Assembly: GCA_026005075.1 (NCBI GenBank)
Contig: BPKJ01000008.1
Coordinates: forward strand, 56,015-120,014
DNA length: 64,000 nt
Source of the DNA: Lysobacteraceae bacterium
Lineage (GTDB): Bacteria; Pseudomonadota; Gammaproteobacteria; Xanthomonadales; Xanthomonadaceae
Reading direction: 5' to 3'
The position numbers and the translations under genes are program-made. This document shows, piece by piece, positions 49,567 to 60,881 of this stretch. Below the pieces are notes generated by a model that was not told where the DNA came from, ran no database searches, and saw nothing but the letters and a program-made list of their open reading frames with translations. Position 1 is the first letter of the stretch, and the number at the start of each line of letters is the position of its first letter.

Positions 49567-51215
49567 GGCGTGGAGGCCTCGGCGAGGCTGCGCAGGGCAG
49601 GGGGAACGAAGGCGATGTCGGTCGCCTCGCGGATCGCGATGCGCATCTGGAACTCCAGCACGTCCCTCGGTACCGGCGCTTGGTAGCCGGCCAGACAGTG
49701 CTGCAGGGCGGCGAGCGGCGCCAGCCCCTCGGTGCGGTGCCGGCGGTAGACCTTGACCGCCAGGGCCTCGGCGGCACCGGGCGTGAGCAGGGTGGGAAGC
49801 GGCAGCCTGGCCAGCTCCGCCGGCGCCAGCGAAAGATCGAAACGGCGCAGCAGCGCCGCCAGCAGCGCCGCGCTCTCCTCGACGGTGGTGGTCGGCAGCA
49901 GCGGAATCTTGACGTCGATCCGCCCGGGGCGCTTGAGATCGACCTCGATCAGGTCGCAGCGCGAGGAGGCGAGGATCCACATCACCCGGCCCCGGTTGGC
50001 GCGGTTCGACATCTCCTGGGCGATCATCGAATAGAGTCGGCCGGAGAGCCCGGAGTCGCCGCTTCCGGCATCGCGCCGCCCCAGTGTCTGGTCGGCCTCG
50101 TCCACGAAGACGATGCAGCGTCCGAGCGCGCGCACGAGGCGGAAGATCTTCTCCAGGTTGCCTTCGGAGGAGCCGACCCAGCGGTCGCGGAAGTTCTTCA
50201 GGCGGACGACGGGGACACCGGCCTCGCCGGCGAGGCATTCCACGAGATAGGTCTTGCCGGTGCCGACCGGCCCGCAGAACAGGTAGCCCATGGGCAGGGC
50301 GCGCAGGTCCCCTTGCCGCCACAGTGCCATGTCCTGGCGCAGCCAATGGCGGAGCGCGTCCTGCGCGTGGTAGTCGTCGAGGGTCCGGTGCGACTCGATG
50401 AAGTCGATCAGGCCGCCGGCCTCCTCCTCGACCAGCGACCGGCGGATGCCCGTCCAGTCCTCCGGGCCGATCCTGCGGCCTTCGTGCGCGCGCCGGCGGA
50501 CCAGGCTCTGCAGCGCCGCCACGCTGACCCCGTTCAGCGCGTCGACCAGTTCGCGGTCGTCCCGCTCGGGGTCGAAGGCCGCTGGGTGGTCGATCCGCAA
50601 CTGGGCCAGCACCTCGCGCAGGACGCCGGCATCGGGCAGGGGGATCTGCACCCGGTCGACGCGGGGGTGCTGGGCGATGAGCGGATGCAGGTCGGCGAGG
50701 TTGTCGGCGATCAGGAAGCTGGCGAAGGGCAGCTCCGTGAAGGGCGGTTCGCCGGCCCAGTCCCGCAGCAGGCAGGCGAGGCTGGAAACCTCGAAGTCGC
50801 CGGCGCGGCTGGCGGGAACGATCTGCTCCACGCCGCGCACGATGACCGCCACCTGGCCGCGTTCCTCGCGGCCCAGCGCCTTGAGGTTGGCAAGGTAGCG
50901 CAGGTAGCGCGTGACCAGCTCGATGGCGCGGTGCGGCTCGCGCGGCAGCGGCCCGATTTCCTTGAGGCCCGGCCAGCGCGCCAGCCGGTCGGCACCGCGC
51001 AGCACGGCAAGGCCGTTGCCGGCGTCGTAGGTGAGGACCAGTTCGAACCCGTCGAGGAGCAGGCGGTCCAGGGCATGGGTCAGACCCACCCTGCGCCCGC
51101 CGAGCGGGAAGCGGTCGGCGACGTTGCCGTGGAGGATGAACTGGCTGTGGGCACCGCTGACCCAGCCAAGGGCCAGTTCCCGTGCCCACGCGGGCGCATG
51201 CTCGGCAAGGCTCAT
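49563..51215 (-). CDS. AAA ATPase of the PspA-associated operon
   Basis: A 550-residue protein with two AAA-like halves. The N-terminal half (residues about 20-240) has the fold pattern but a degenerate P-loop (LTYDAGNGLAVLRGA). The C-terminal half has Walker A (YLFCGPVGTGKTYLVECLAG, K321), Walker B (RCIVFVDEADQTLGR, D372 and E373) and an arginine-finger-like RPGRID. It resembles classic AAA unfoldases of the ClpX/CDC48 type, without a protease partner here. Its position next to PspA suggests it remodels PspA or membrane complexes. The ATG at 51215 is chosen because upstream frame sequence is not conserved. Confidence 0.82.
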   Translation of the reverse strand: MSLAEHAPAWARELALGWVSGAHSQFILHGNVADRFPLGGRRVGLTHALDRLLLDGFELVLTYDAGNGLAVLRGADRLARWPGLKEIGPLPREPHRAIELVTRYLRYLANLKALGREERGQVAVIVRGVEQIVPASRAGDFEVSSLACLLRDWAGEPPFTELPFASFLIADNLADLHPLIAQHPRVDRVQIPLPDAGVLREVLAQLRIDHPAAFDPERDDRELVDALNGVSVAALQSLVRRRAHEGRRIGPEDWTGIRRSLVEEEAGGLIDFIESHRTLDDYHAQDALRHWLRQDMALWRQGDLRALPMGYLFCGPVGTGKTYLVECLAGEAGVPVVRLKNFRDRWVGSSEGNLEKIFRLVRALGRCIVFVDEADQTLGRRDAGSGDSGLSGRLYSMIAQEMSNRANRGRVMWILASSRCDLIEVDLKRPGRIDVKIPLLPTTTVEESAALLAALLRRFDLSLAPAELARLPLPTLLTPGAAEALAVKVYRRHRTEGLAPLAALQHCLAGYQAPVPRDVLEFQMRIAIREATDIAFVPPALRSLAEASTP

Positions 51216-51252
51216 GGCCGCGCCCGTGGGGCGCCCTGCCCCGATCCCTGCC

Positions 51253-52012
51253 TCATGCCGATTCGCCCTCGCTGGCCGGACGCGCACCCATGCTGCGCTG
51301 GGGCGGTTCCGAAGCCTCGGCCGTGCCGTCGTCGAGGCGGATGCCCTCGGCGGCGGCGAAGTCGGCCAGCGCCTGGTCGGCCAGCGCATTCAGTTCGGCC
51401 TCCTTGAGGTCGATCTCGCTCAGGTCGAGGGCGTCGCGCGCGACCCTGGCCCGACCGGCAGCGCGGTTGCGCTCTTCCTCGACCATCTCGTGCAGGCGGT
51501 TGAGCGTGTCGCCGGAGCCACCGAGGCTGCCGATCATGCCGGCCGCCATCTCGTTCATCTCGGCCATCGCGGTCTTCATGCGCATGTCGTTGATCGCGCC
51601 CTTGAGGCTCTCGATCTTGGCGCGCGCCGCCTGCACCGCCACGTCGCGGGCGCGGACCAGCTCGCGGTAGGTGGTCTCGGCCTGTTCCAGCTGGGTCCGG
51701 TTCTCGGCCAGCTCGCGGCTGCACCGTCTGCAGGCGCAGCGCGGTCTGCGCCGCGGCTGCCTTGTTCCCGGCGCGGAGGTGGGCGGTGGTGCGGGCGCGC
51801 AGCTCGCGCTCCTCGGCCTCGAGCTTGCGCACCTGGCCCATCAGCCGTTCGGCCAGACCGGCGTGGGCGGCGAGCCCCTGGTTGTAACTGGCGATCTGCT
51901 TGCGCAGGTTTTCCTGCTCCAGCTCGAGCAGGGCCTCCGGGTTACGCTTCTCGAGGCCCGAGATGAACATGGACAGAAAGCCGCGGACGAGATTGGCGAT
52001 GCGCTTGAACAT
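51253..52012 (-). pseudogene. PspA/IM30-family membrane-stress protein, interrupted by a frameshift
   Basis: PspA proteins form helical rods or rings that protect the inner membrane. The N-terminus (FKRIANLVRGFLSMFISGLE) and the helices RKQIASYNQGLAAHAGLAER and LRARTTAHLRAGNKAAAAQT are in one frame, and LAENRTQLEQAETTYRELVR to MIGSLGGSGDTLNRLHEMVE in the next. Dropping one C at about 51720 joins them as TVQRELAENRTQ. A ribosome site fits the ATG at 52012. It heads the operon with AAA ATPase and membrane proteins. Confidence 0.85.
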
Positions 52013-52197
52013 GAGCATTCCCCTTGCGGACGGTGGACCGGCGCCTTGCGGTCGGTGGTCACTTTACGCAGCCCGGGCCCCGGCTTCCACGCCGCAGCCG
52101 GATGCCATGCCGGCCACACCGGGCAGGGCCGGCACGACCTCGACGTGCGGCAGGCCCTGCCGTGACCGCCACACCCGCGCAGCAGGAGGCAGGGCGC

Positions 52198-52905
52198 ATG
52201 GCCGCTGAGCTGCGTCGCCGTCAGGCCTGGCTGGCCGCGCTCGTTGCCGTGGCGGCCTGCGTGGCCGTGTTCCAGCTGCCGCTGCTCGCGCCCCTGCGCT
52301 GGCCCCTGCTCTGGTTCGCCACCGTGGTTCACGAGCTCGGCCACGGGCTGGCGGCGCTGGCGCTGGGCGGGCACCTCGACCGCCTCAGCCTCCACGCCGA
52401 CGGCTCCGGCGTGGCCGAGTATCGGGGCGCCTTCGGTGACGGGCAGGTGGCGCTGGTGGCCGCGGCCGGACTGCTGGCCCCGCCCCTGTGCAGCATGGCC
52501 CTGCTGCTGGCCGGTCGCGGACGCCGCACCGGTCATGCCGCGCTCGCCGGGCTGGGCCTTGCGCTGCTCGCTGCCGGACTGGCCTGGGGCGGCAACGTGC
52601 TCACCGTGAGTTTCTGCACCGTCTTCGGGCTGCTGCTGATCGGCGTGGCGATGGCCGGACGGGCCGCGTGGTCGCAGGTGCTGTGCCTGTTCCTTGCCCT
52701 CGAGCTCGGCCTTGCCAGCCTGTCCCGTGCGGACTACCTGTTCACCGCCGAGGCCGCGACCGCAAGCGGAACCATGCTCTCGGACGTCGGCCAGATCGCC
52801 GCCGCGGGCGGGCTGCCGTTCTGGTTCTGGGGGGCGCTGATCGCGCTGGCCGGGCTGACCCTCCTCGGCGTCGGCCTGCTGCGCTTCATGGCCGCGTTGC
52901 GCTGA
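52198..52905 (+). CDS. M50-like membrane zinc peptidase homologue
   Basis: This 235-residue membrane protein has about six hydrophobic helices and an HExxH-type site in the second (ATVVHELGHGLAALALGG, H45 E46 H49). This is the signature of site-2-type (M50B) metallopeptidases or their inactive relatives; a second ligand aspartate motif is not obvious. The ATG at 52198 follows AGGAGG. It is divergent from pspA; regulated intramembrane proteolysis in the same stress response is possible. Confidence 0.72.
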   Translation: MAAELRRRQAWLAALVAVAACVAVFQLPLLAPLRWPLLWFATVVHELGHGLAALALGGHLDRLSLHADGSGVAEYRGAFGDGQVALVAAAGLLAPPLCSMALLLAGRGRRTGHAALAGLGLALLAAGLAWGGNVLTVSFCTVFGLLLIGVAMAGRAAWSQVLCLFLALELGLASLSRADYLFTAEAATASGTMLSDVGQIAAAGGLPFWFWGALIALAGLTLLGVGLLRFMAALR

Positions 52906-52918
52906 GGGGAACGCAGGC

Positions 52919-53587
52919 TCAGGACGGCGGCCGCGCGCCGGTACGGCGCGAGTAGGGCACGCGGTCCGGCGCCACCGCGCCGCCGGAGATGATGAAGGCC
53001 ATCGCCTGATCCACCGTCCAGTCGGTCGGCACGAGCTGCTCGACCGGGACCACCTCGAGGTAGCCCGAGGTCGGGTTGGGCGTGGTCGGCACGTACACGG
53101 CGGCGAGCTCGCGTCCGCCCGGCTCCTCCCGCAGCACCCGGGTGACCAGCCCGACCGAGCGCATGCCCGGGTGCGGGAACTCGATCAGCACCACCCGCTG
53201 CGCACCCTCCGGGCGGGTCTGCAGCACCGCCAGCAGCTTCTTGGTGCCGCCGTAGATCGACTGCACCAGCGGAATCCGTTCGATCACGCCGTCGATCAGG
53301 CCGAGCAGGCGCTTGCCCACCACCCGGTTGGCCAGCCAGCCGAGCAGGTAGAGCGAGCCGACGGTCAGCACCACGGCGAGAAGAAAGCGCAGCCATTGCA
53401 GGTTGAGGGCCAGCGTGGCAGCAGGCAGCAGGCGCTCCAGGCCGCGGGCGATCGCATCGACCAGCGGCGCGCCCAGACGCGAGAGCTGGGTCAGCACGAA
53501 CTGGAATACGATGAAGGTCAGCCACAGCGGGAAGACCGTGAGCAGGCCGGTGAGGAGGTAGCGCTGGAAGTGGAAGGAGCGGTTCAT
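52919..53587 (-). CDS. DUF502 family inner-membrane protein
   Basis: A 222-residue protein with two N-terminal membrane helices (RYLLTGLLTVFPLWLTFIVF and WLRFLLAVVLTVGSLYLLGW) and the conserved DUF502 core GVIERIPLVQSIYGGTKKLL, then VVLIEFPHPGMRSVGLVTR and YVPTTPNPTSGYLEVVPVEQ. The function is unknown. The ATG is at 53587. It is convergent with the M50-like gene. Confidence 0.92.
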   Translation of the reverse strand: MNRSFHFQRYLLTGLLTVFPLWLTFIVFQFVLTQLSRLGAPLVDAIARGLERLLPAATLALNLQWLRFLLAVVLTVGSLYLLGWLANRVVGKRLLGLIDGVIERIPLVQSIYGGTKKLLAVLQTRPEGAQRVVLIEFPHPGMRSVGLVTRVLREEPGGRELAAVYVPTTPNPTSGYLEVVPVEQLVPTDWTVDQAMAFIISGGAVAPDRVPYSRRTGARPPS

Positions 53588-53643
53588 CGGCGGCATTGTA
53601 GGCCAGCCGGCACCCTGGATGCCTGCGCTTTGGGGGTGGATCG

Positions 53644-54216
53644 ATGAAGCGGGCCGAACCCTTAGTGGTGATGCTGATCGGATTGCCCGGGGCGGGCAAG
53701 TCGGAGGTGGCCCGGGCTCTTGCCGACGAGCTCGGGCTGCACCGCATCGATCGCGACGCGATCCGGGCGGCGATGTTCCCCCGCTGCACCTTCAGCCCCG
53801 CCGAGAAGCGCGCCGCGCAGCATGCCGCCCTCAAGGCGCTGGAGGTCAACTGCGCGATGGGACGGCATTCGGTCCTCGATGGGCGGACCTTCGCGCGTGC
53901 GGGCGAGCGCATCGAGCTCGAACAGCGGATCCTCGGCTTCGGCGCGCGGCTGATCGGACTGTGGCTGAACTGCCCGCCGGGGGTGGCGCGGCAGCGGGTC
54001 GAGCGCTCCGGCGCCCATCCTGCCGCCGACCGCACCCCGGAACTGGTCGATCTGGTCGCGGCGCGGTTCGAGCCCCCGGGGCCTGGCTGCGTGGAGATCG
54101 ATGCGGACCGGCCGCTGGCCGAGGTCCGGGGCGACGCGGTGCGGGTGGTGCGCGCCCTGCTCGCCGGAGAAATGCCGCTCAGCCTCGGGCCGGAGGCGGT
54201 CGCCGATCGCGTTTGA
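53644..54216 (+). CDS. P-loop kinase-like protein (AAA family, small-molecule kinase type)
   Basis: A 190-residue protein with a Walker A motif (VVMLIGLPGAGKSEVARALA, residues 9-28), a DRDAIR segment and a lid-like SPAEKRAAQHAALKALE helix. The layout resembles the zeta-toxin/gluconate-kinase/aminoglycoside-type P-loop kinases with DG at residues about 79-80. No LSGGQ-type or ring motif. Substrate unknown. The 3-prime end overlaps the convergent DUF4442 gene by 38 bp. Confidence 0.7.
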   Translation: MKRAEPLVVMLIGLPGAGKSEVARALADELGLHRIDRDAIRAAMFPRCTFSPAEKRAAQHAALKALEVNCAMGRHSVLDGRTFARAGERIELEQRILGFGARLIGLWLNCPPGVARQRVERSGAHPAADRTPELVDLVAARFEPPGPGCVEIDADRPLAEVRGDAVRVVRALLAGEMPLSLGPEAVADRV

Positions 54217-54652
54217 GGCGCACGTAGAGCTGCTTGCCGACCCGCGCGACCAGCTCGCCGCTGTTTGCATCGCGCACCTCGGTCTCGAACCAGCGCAGTA
54301 CCTTCTCGCCGCTTGCGGCTTCAGCGCGCAGTTCCTGCAGCACGTCCTCCTCGAGGCGCACCTCGGCCACGACATCGCCCTTGCCCGGGCTGACGAACTC
54401 GATGCGCGCGGCCCGATCCCAGACGAGGTAGTCCTTCCCCAGGGCGTGCATGACCAGGATCATCCACCAGGGGTCGGTCATCGCGAACAGGCTGCCGCCG
54501 AACTGGGTGCCCACGTAGTTGCGGTTGTACCAGCGCAGTTTGAGGCGGACACGGGCGTGGCGCCAGTCCTCCGCGATGTGCTCGCAGCGGATGCCCGAGA
54601 ACAGGAAGGGCGGCCACAGATTGACGTAGTGGCGCAACGGACGGGGGCTCAT
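54179..54652 (-). CDS. DUF4442 (hotdog-fold, YiiD-like thioesterase) protein
   Basis: A 157-residue protein with a hotdog pattern: VRLKLRWYNRNYVGTQFGGS followed by LFAMTDPWWMILVMHALGKD, then RIEFVSPGKGDVVAEVRLEE. This matches DUF4442, related to acyl-CoA thioesterases; the active-site residues are not clear. Start at 54652. Confidence 0.82.
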   Translation of the reverse strand: MSPRPLRHYVNLWPPFLFSGIRCEHIAEDWRHARVRLKLRWYNRNYVGTQFGGSLFAMTDPWWMILVMHALGKDYLVWDRAARIEFVSPGKGDVVAEVRLEEDVLQELRAEAASGEKVLRWFETEVRDANSGELVARVGKQLYVRLKRDRRPPPARG

Positions 54653-54828
54653 CGCTGGCGTGCGGCCGGAAGCGGGGGAAGGGCGTGGAGCATGCCAGAT
54701 CGGGCCGTGCGTGAGCGACGGTCGTGGCGGGGGCAGGGAAGTGCATGGCGGGACACCAGCGCGTCCGTCCGGGTGCGCCCTCGGCTCCCGTGTCGGGGTA
54801 GGATGGGCCGATCGAGCGGGAGGGGACG

Positions 54829-56614
<1,786 letters not shown>

Positions 56615-56631
<17 letters not shown>

Positions 56632-57256
56632 CCTGCTGGGCCACCGCGACGAAATGGCAGGCACTGCCGGCGATCACGAACAAGTGCCAGATGGCGTGGC
56701 CGAAGCGCAGCGAGCGCCACAGGTAGAACAGCACGCCCAGGGTGTAGGCAAGGCCCCCGGCCAGCAGCCAGGCCAGCGTCGATGCGGGTAGGTGCTCCAG
56801 CATGAGCGGCGCGGCGAACAGCGCCGTCCATCCCATGCCGACATACAGTGCCGTGGAGAGTGCGCGGAAGCGGCCGGTGGTGAACAGCTTGAAGAACACC
56901 CCGGCCGCGGCCATCGACCAGACCGCGGTGAGCAGCCAGCCCCCGCCGTGTCCGCGCAGGCCGATCAGACCGAAGGGCGTGTAGGTGCCGGCGATGAGCA
57001 GGTAGATCGCGCAATGGTCGACCACCTTGAACCAGCGCTTGGCGCGCGGGTGGGGCAGGGCGTGGTAGAGCGTGCTGGCAAGGTAGAGCAGGCCGAGCGT
57101 CGCCGCGAAGACGATCGCCGAGGCCAGCTGCCAGGCGTCGCCGCAGAGTGCGGCCAGGGTGATCAGCGTGGCCCCACCGCCGAACGCCAGCAGTGCCCCG
57201 AAACCGTGGGTCAGGGCATTGGCGAGCTCCTCGGTGGTGGAGTAGCCCTCGTTCAT
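56615..57256 (-). CDS. Hemolysin III family membrane protein (TrhA/YqfA-like)
   Basis: A 213-residue protein with seven membrane helices. The PAQR/HlyIII motifs are present: TEELANALTHGFGALLAFGG, STLYHALPHPRAKRWFKVVD-HCAIYLLIAGTYTP (helix 3; H and D ligands) and LFVIAGSACHFVAVAQQVTA at the end. Related proteins affect membrane lipid state. The 3-prime end overlaps the convergent fusion gene by 17 bp. Confidence 0.93.
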
Positions 57257-57350
57257 GGCGCGCGCATGATGGCAACCGCGGAGGCTTCCGACAAGCTCGG
57301 AACCGCGCGTGGGTTGCTACCCTGTAGGCTCCACCCGATCGCGCGCCGCC

Positions 57351-59462
57351 ATGGAGTCCAGCCACGCCTTCCTCGAAAGCCTCGGCATCACCATCTGCGT
57401 GGCGGCCGCCACCAGCTGGCTTTCGGTGCGTCTGCGCCAGCCGCCCGTGCTGGGTTACCTGCTCGCCGGGCTGATCGTGGGTCCCTACCTCGGTCTTCCC
57501 CTGGTCACCGACCGCTCGGTGATCGCCATGCTCTCCGAGCTCGGCGTCATCCTGCTGATGTTCTTCCTCGGCCTCGAGTTCAGCCTGCGGCACCTGCTCA
57601 AGGTCGGGCCCAGGGCCTTCGTGATCGCCTTCCTCGAAGTCGGGGTGATGGTGTTCGCCGGGCTGTCCGTGGCCAGGGCCTTCGGTTTCGGCGGTGTGCA
57701 GTCGCTGTTCTTTGGCGGCGTGGTCGCCATCGCCTCGACCACGATCATCGCCAAGGTGTTCGAGGACCAGCCGCCGCCGCGCGCGTTGCGCCAGCTGGTG
57801 CTGGGGGTGCTGATCGTCGAGGACCTGCTCGCGGTCTTCCTGCTCGCCCTGTTCAGCGCGATCGCCAAGACCGGTGACGCCAGCCTCGAGGGGCTAGGCG
57901 ACACCGCCCTGCGGCTGGCACTGTTTCTCGGCGGGCTGCTGCTGGTCGGCATGTACCTCGTGCCGCGGCTGGTGCAGAGGGTGGTGGCACAGAACCGGCC
58001 CGAGACCACCTTGCTGACCAGTGTCGGCGTGTGCTTTGCGGTGGTGCTGGCCAGTGCCCATTTCGGCTATTCGGTGGCCCTCGGCGCCTTCCTCGCCGGC
58101 TCGCTGGTGGCCGAGTCCGGGGAAGAGAAGCGGGTCGAGCACCTGGTCCGGCCGCTGAAGGACCTGTTCTCGGCGGTGTTCTTCGTGGCGGTGGGCATGT
58201 CGATCGACCCGGCGGTGCTGCTCGAGCAGTGGCCGATGGCGCTGCTGATGACCGCCACCGTGCTGCTGCTCAAGCCGCTGGCGGTGGCCTTCGGCGGCTT
58301 CGTCGCCGGTGCGGGCATCCTGCCCTCGGTCCGCGCCGGCATGACCATGGCCCAGATCGGCGAGTTCAGCTTCATCATTGCCGGACTCGGCCTGACCCTC
58401 GGCGCGGTGGACGCCTCGCTGTATCCGCTGGCGGTGGCGGTGAGCGCGATCACGGTGCTGACCACGCCGCACATGGCCCGCCACGCCGAGCGGGTGGCGG
58501 CGTGGATCGACGCGACCCTGCCGCGCCCGCTGCAGACCTTCGTGAGCCTCTACGCGAGCTGGATCGAGGACCTCACCAGGGCACGGGCGCGCGGGGCGCT
58601 CGGCCATGGGGCGCAGGTCAGGCGCATCACCGCGCTGCTGCTGGTCGATGCCGGATTGCTGTGCGGCATCGTGATCGCCGCCGCGGTCGGCGGACCGGAG
58701 ATCCTCGACCGGGTCGAAAGCTGGCTGCCGCTCGGCGAGCTCGGCATGGAGCTGGTCTGGATCAGCGCCTCGCTGCTGGCCGCGCCCTTCGTGCTGACCT
58801 CGATCCGGCTGGCCAGGGCGCTCGGGCGGAGGCTGGCCCAGCTCGCCCTGCCCCCGCCCGCCGAGGGCGTGGACTTTGCGAACGCGCCGCGGCGGGCCAT
58901 GACCATGGCGCTGGAAATCGCCATCGTCGCCGGGGTCGGCGTGCTTTGCCTGCTGGTGACGGCACCGTTCCTGCCGCCGTTCGGCGGCGCTGCGGTGCTC
59001 GCGCTGGTGGTGCTGGTGCTGGCCGTGGCCCTGTGGCGCAGCGCGACCAACCTGCAGGGCCATGTACGGGCAGGGTCGATGGCCATCCTCGACGCCCTCG
59101 GCCGGCGGGCGCCCGGCGCGGGTGCCGGCAGCGGTGCGCTGGCGCTCGAGCAGTTGCGTGAACTGCTTCCGGGCCTTGGCGATCTGCAGTCGGTGCCCAT
59201 CGAGGCGGGGGCCCCGGCCGTGGGGCACAGCCTGGCCGAGCTGCGCTTGCGGGCACGCACCGGTGCAAGCGTGCTCGCGATCCGGCGCGGCGAGGAACTG
59301 GTTTCCGATCCGGATGGCCGCAGCGTGCTCGCCGCCGGAGACGTGCTGGTGCTTGCCGGCAGCCACGAGGCCGTCGAGCACGCCCGTGAGCTGCTCACGG
59401 GCGATGCGCTGAGCGGCAGGGGGAACGGCAACGGGCCGCGCCCGTCGGTGCAGGACGTCTAG
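57351..59462 (+). CDS. CPA2-family monovalent cation:proton antiporter (KefB-like)
   Basis: A 703-residue protein with about 12 N-terminal membrane helices (SWLSVRLRQPPVLGYLLAGL, ELGVILLMFFLGLEFSLRHL, IASTTIIAKVFEDQ). A set of further hydrophobic stretches follows (about residues 420-570), then a C-terminal TrkA_C domain (LRARTGASVLAIRRGEELVS, residues about 620-690). KefB/KefC-type exchangers move K+ or Na+ against H+. There is no TrkA_N (NAD) domain. The ATG at 57351 fits the family start. Confidence 0.9.
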   Translation: MESSHAFLESLGITICVAAATSWLSVRLRQPPVLGYLLAGLIVGPYLGLPLVTDRSVIAMLSELGVILLMFFLGLEFSLRHLLKVGPRAFVIAFLEVGVMVFAGLSVARAFGFGGVQSLFFGGVVAIASTTIIAKVFEDQPPPRALRQLVLGVLIVEDLLAVFLLALFSAIAKTGDASLEGLGDTALRLALFLGGLLLVGMYLVPRLVQRVVAQNRPETTLLTSVGVCFAVVLASAHFGYSVALGAFLAGSLVAESGEEKRVEHLVRPLKDLFSAVFFVAVGMSIDPAVLLEQWPMALLMTATVLLLKPLAVAFGGFVAGAGILPSVRAGMTMAQIGEFSFIIAGLGLTLGAVDASLYPLAVAVSAITVLTTPHMARHAERVAAWIDATLPRPLQTFVSLYASWIEDLTRARARGALGHGAQVRRITALLLVDAGLLCGIVIAAAVGGPEILDRVESWLPLGELGMELVWISASLLAAPFVLTSIRLARALGRRLAQLALPPPAEGVDFANAPRRAMTMALEIAIVAGVGVLCLLVTAPFLPPFGGAAVLALVVLVLAVALWRSATNLQGHVRAGSMAILDALGRRAPGAGAGSGALALEQLRELLPGLGDLQSVPIEAGAPAVGHSLAELRLRARTGASVLAIRRGEELVSDPDGRSVLAAGDVLVLAGSHEAVEHARELLTGDALSGRGNGNGPRPSVQDV

Positions 59463-59540
59463 GAGCCCGTTGCCTCATCGCGGGGTGTGGGGGCTGCGCC
59501 GGCAGGCCGGGGGTACGCGCGACCCGGCCCGGGCCGCGGT

Positions 59541-59972
59541 CTAGCGGTGGATCACCTGCGCCCGCATCGGCGCCAACCGCCGGAGCAGGCGGTTCTGGGC
59601 GCGGGTCGGCACCTTTCTTGCCTCCATGGCGTCGACGAGATGTTCGACGAGACGGTTGAAGTCGGCCTCGTCGAGCTGCATGCCGGCGTGGGCCTCCTCC
59701 ATCGACCGCCCACGGTACGAACAGGGACCGCCGGCCTCGAAGCAGATCTGTTCGCTGAGCCGCTCGTGCAGCTGGACGAGATCGGTCTTGGCGAAATGGC
59801 GGCCGATACGCGGATCCTCGACCGCGCGTACCAGCAGTTCCTCGACGATCGCCGCGATGCCTTGCTGGCCGCCCAGCGCGCGGTAGAGGGCGTCATCGCC
59901 GGGCGGCGCGGGCGAACGCAGGGCACAGCCGGCAAGGGCGAGGGCGAGCAGGAACGGGATGGCGGCCTTCAT
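59541..59972 (-). CDS. Lipoprotein group 1 truncated hemoglobin
   Basis: A 143-residue protein with a lipoprotein signal (FLLALALAGCALR, lipid-linked C16) and a truncated-globin domain: ALYRALGGQQGIAAIVEELL, GRHFAKTDLVQLHERLSEQI and the proximal histidine H95 (SMEEAHAGMQLDEADFNRLV). Most truncated globins are cytosolic; a lipid-anchored form would bind O2 or NO in the periplasm. The start at 59972 overlaps the DUF3034 stop by 4 bp. Last gene of a four-gene operon. Confidence 0.9.
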   Translation of the reverse strand: MKAAIPFLLALALAGCALRSPAPPGDDALYRALGGQQGIAAIVEELLVRAVEDPRIGRHFAKTDLVQLHERLSEQICFEAGGPCSYRGRSMEEAHAGMQLDEADFNRLVEHLVDAMEARKVPTRAQNRLLRRLAPMRAQVIHR

Positions 59973-60847
59973 TGGCTCACCTGCAGGGAGAGGTACCAGC
60001 CGCGCTGGTCGCGCAGGGTGGCGATGTCGCCTAGATCGGCCCAGGCCGCGACCACCGCGACCCGCTTGTTCGGGAACCAGGCAACGAACGCATCGCGCCA
60101 GTCGTCCTCGCGCGCAAAGCGCAGCCGGTCGGGCTTTTGCCGATACTCGAGGCCAACGGCCCAGTGACGATCGGGAAGGACCGCCAGCGAGCCTTCGAAC
60201 AGCAGGCGGCGGTCGTCCCCGCCATCGCCCCCGAAGCCGAGCAGTCCGGCCTGGTTGGCCCGGCTGGAGCGCAGGTTGAGGGTGCCCAGCAGGTTGTAGC
60301 CCGCCGCCCCGGCCAGCCACAGCTTGCTGGCGCTGAGGACCCAGTCGATGCCCTCATCGTCCCGCGCGCCGACCAGCGAAGGCACGAGAAAGTCTCGGTG
60401 CCGCTTGTGCTGTGCGATCAGGGACACCTGCGGCATGCCGGTGTAGACGAGATCGCCGGCGAGCCTCAGCTTGGCGCTGATCACACGCTGCCGGAACCGG
60501 TCCACCGGCAGGGCGAGCGCCCCGGCGAGGGTGGGCAGTTCGAGGCGCTGCTCGGCCAGCGCCAGCTCGAGGCGGTTGCCAAGGCCGAGCGCCAGCCCCT
60601 GCACCTCCAGGGCGAAATCCCGCGTCTGCGCCCGGGTGAGGAAGGCCGCCCCGCCCCATTGCGATTCCGTGCCGTAGCCGGCCACCACCGCCCACGGCAC
60701 GATGCCGCCACCGCCGCCGCCCTCGATGCTGCTGGCCCCTCCGGTGGCCAGGAGACGGTCGCCTTCGGCGGCAGCGGCCGGGGTCACGGCGAACAGCGTG
60801 GCGAGGACAAGAAAAAGGGCCTCGACGGGGCGTGGGCGCGGGGTCAT
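59969..60847 (-). CDS. DUF3034 family secreted protein
   Basis: A 292-residue protein with a signal peptide (ALFLVLATLFAVTPAAAA), glycine-rich stretch near residue 45, and beta-rich sequence with alternating hydrophobics (VVAGYGTESQWGGAAFLTRA, FRQRVISAKLRLAGDLVYTG, WAVGLEYRQKPDRLRFARED, FPNKRVAVVAAWADLGDIAT), as in outer-membrane beta-barrels. Function unknown. It is 34 bp after the GGDEF-EAL gene. Confidence 0.85.
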   Translation of the reverse strand: MTPRPRPVEALFLVLATLFAVTPAAAAEGDRLLATGGASSIEGGGGGGIVPWAVVAGYGTESQWGGAAFLTRAQTRDFALEVQGLALGLGNRLELALAEQRLELPTLAGALALPVDRFRQRVISAKLRLAGDLVYTGMPQVSLIAQHKRHRDFLVPSLVGARDDEGIDWVLSASKLWLAGAAGYNLLGTLNLRSSRANQAGLLGFGGDGGDDRRLLFEGSLAVLPDRHWAVGLEYRQKPDRLRFAREDDWRDAFVAWFPNKRVAVVAAWADLGDIATLRDQRGWYLSLQVSQ

Positions 60848-60881
60848 TGTGTGGACTCCCTGGCTTGGTTGCGTGCGCGGG

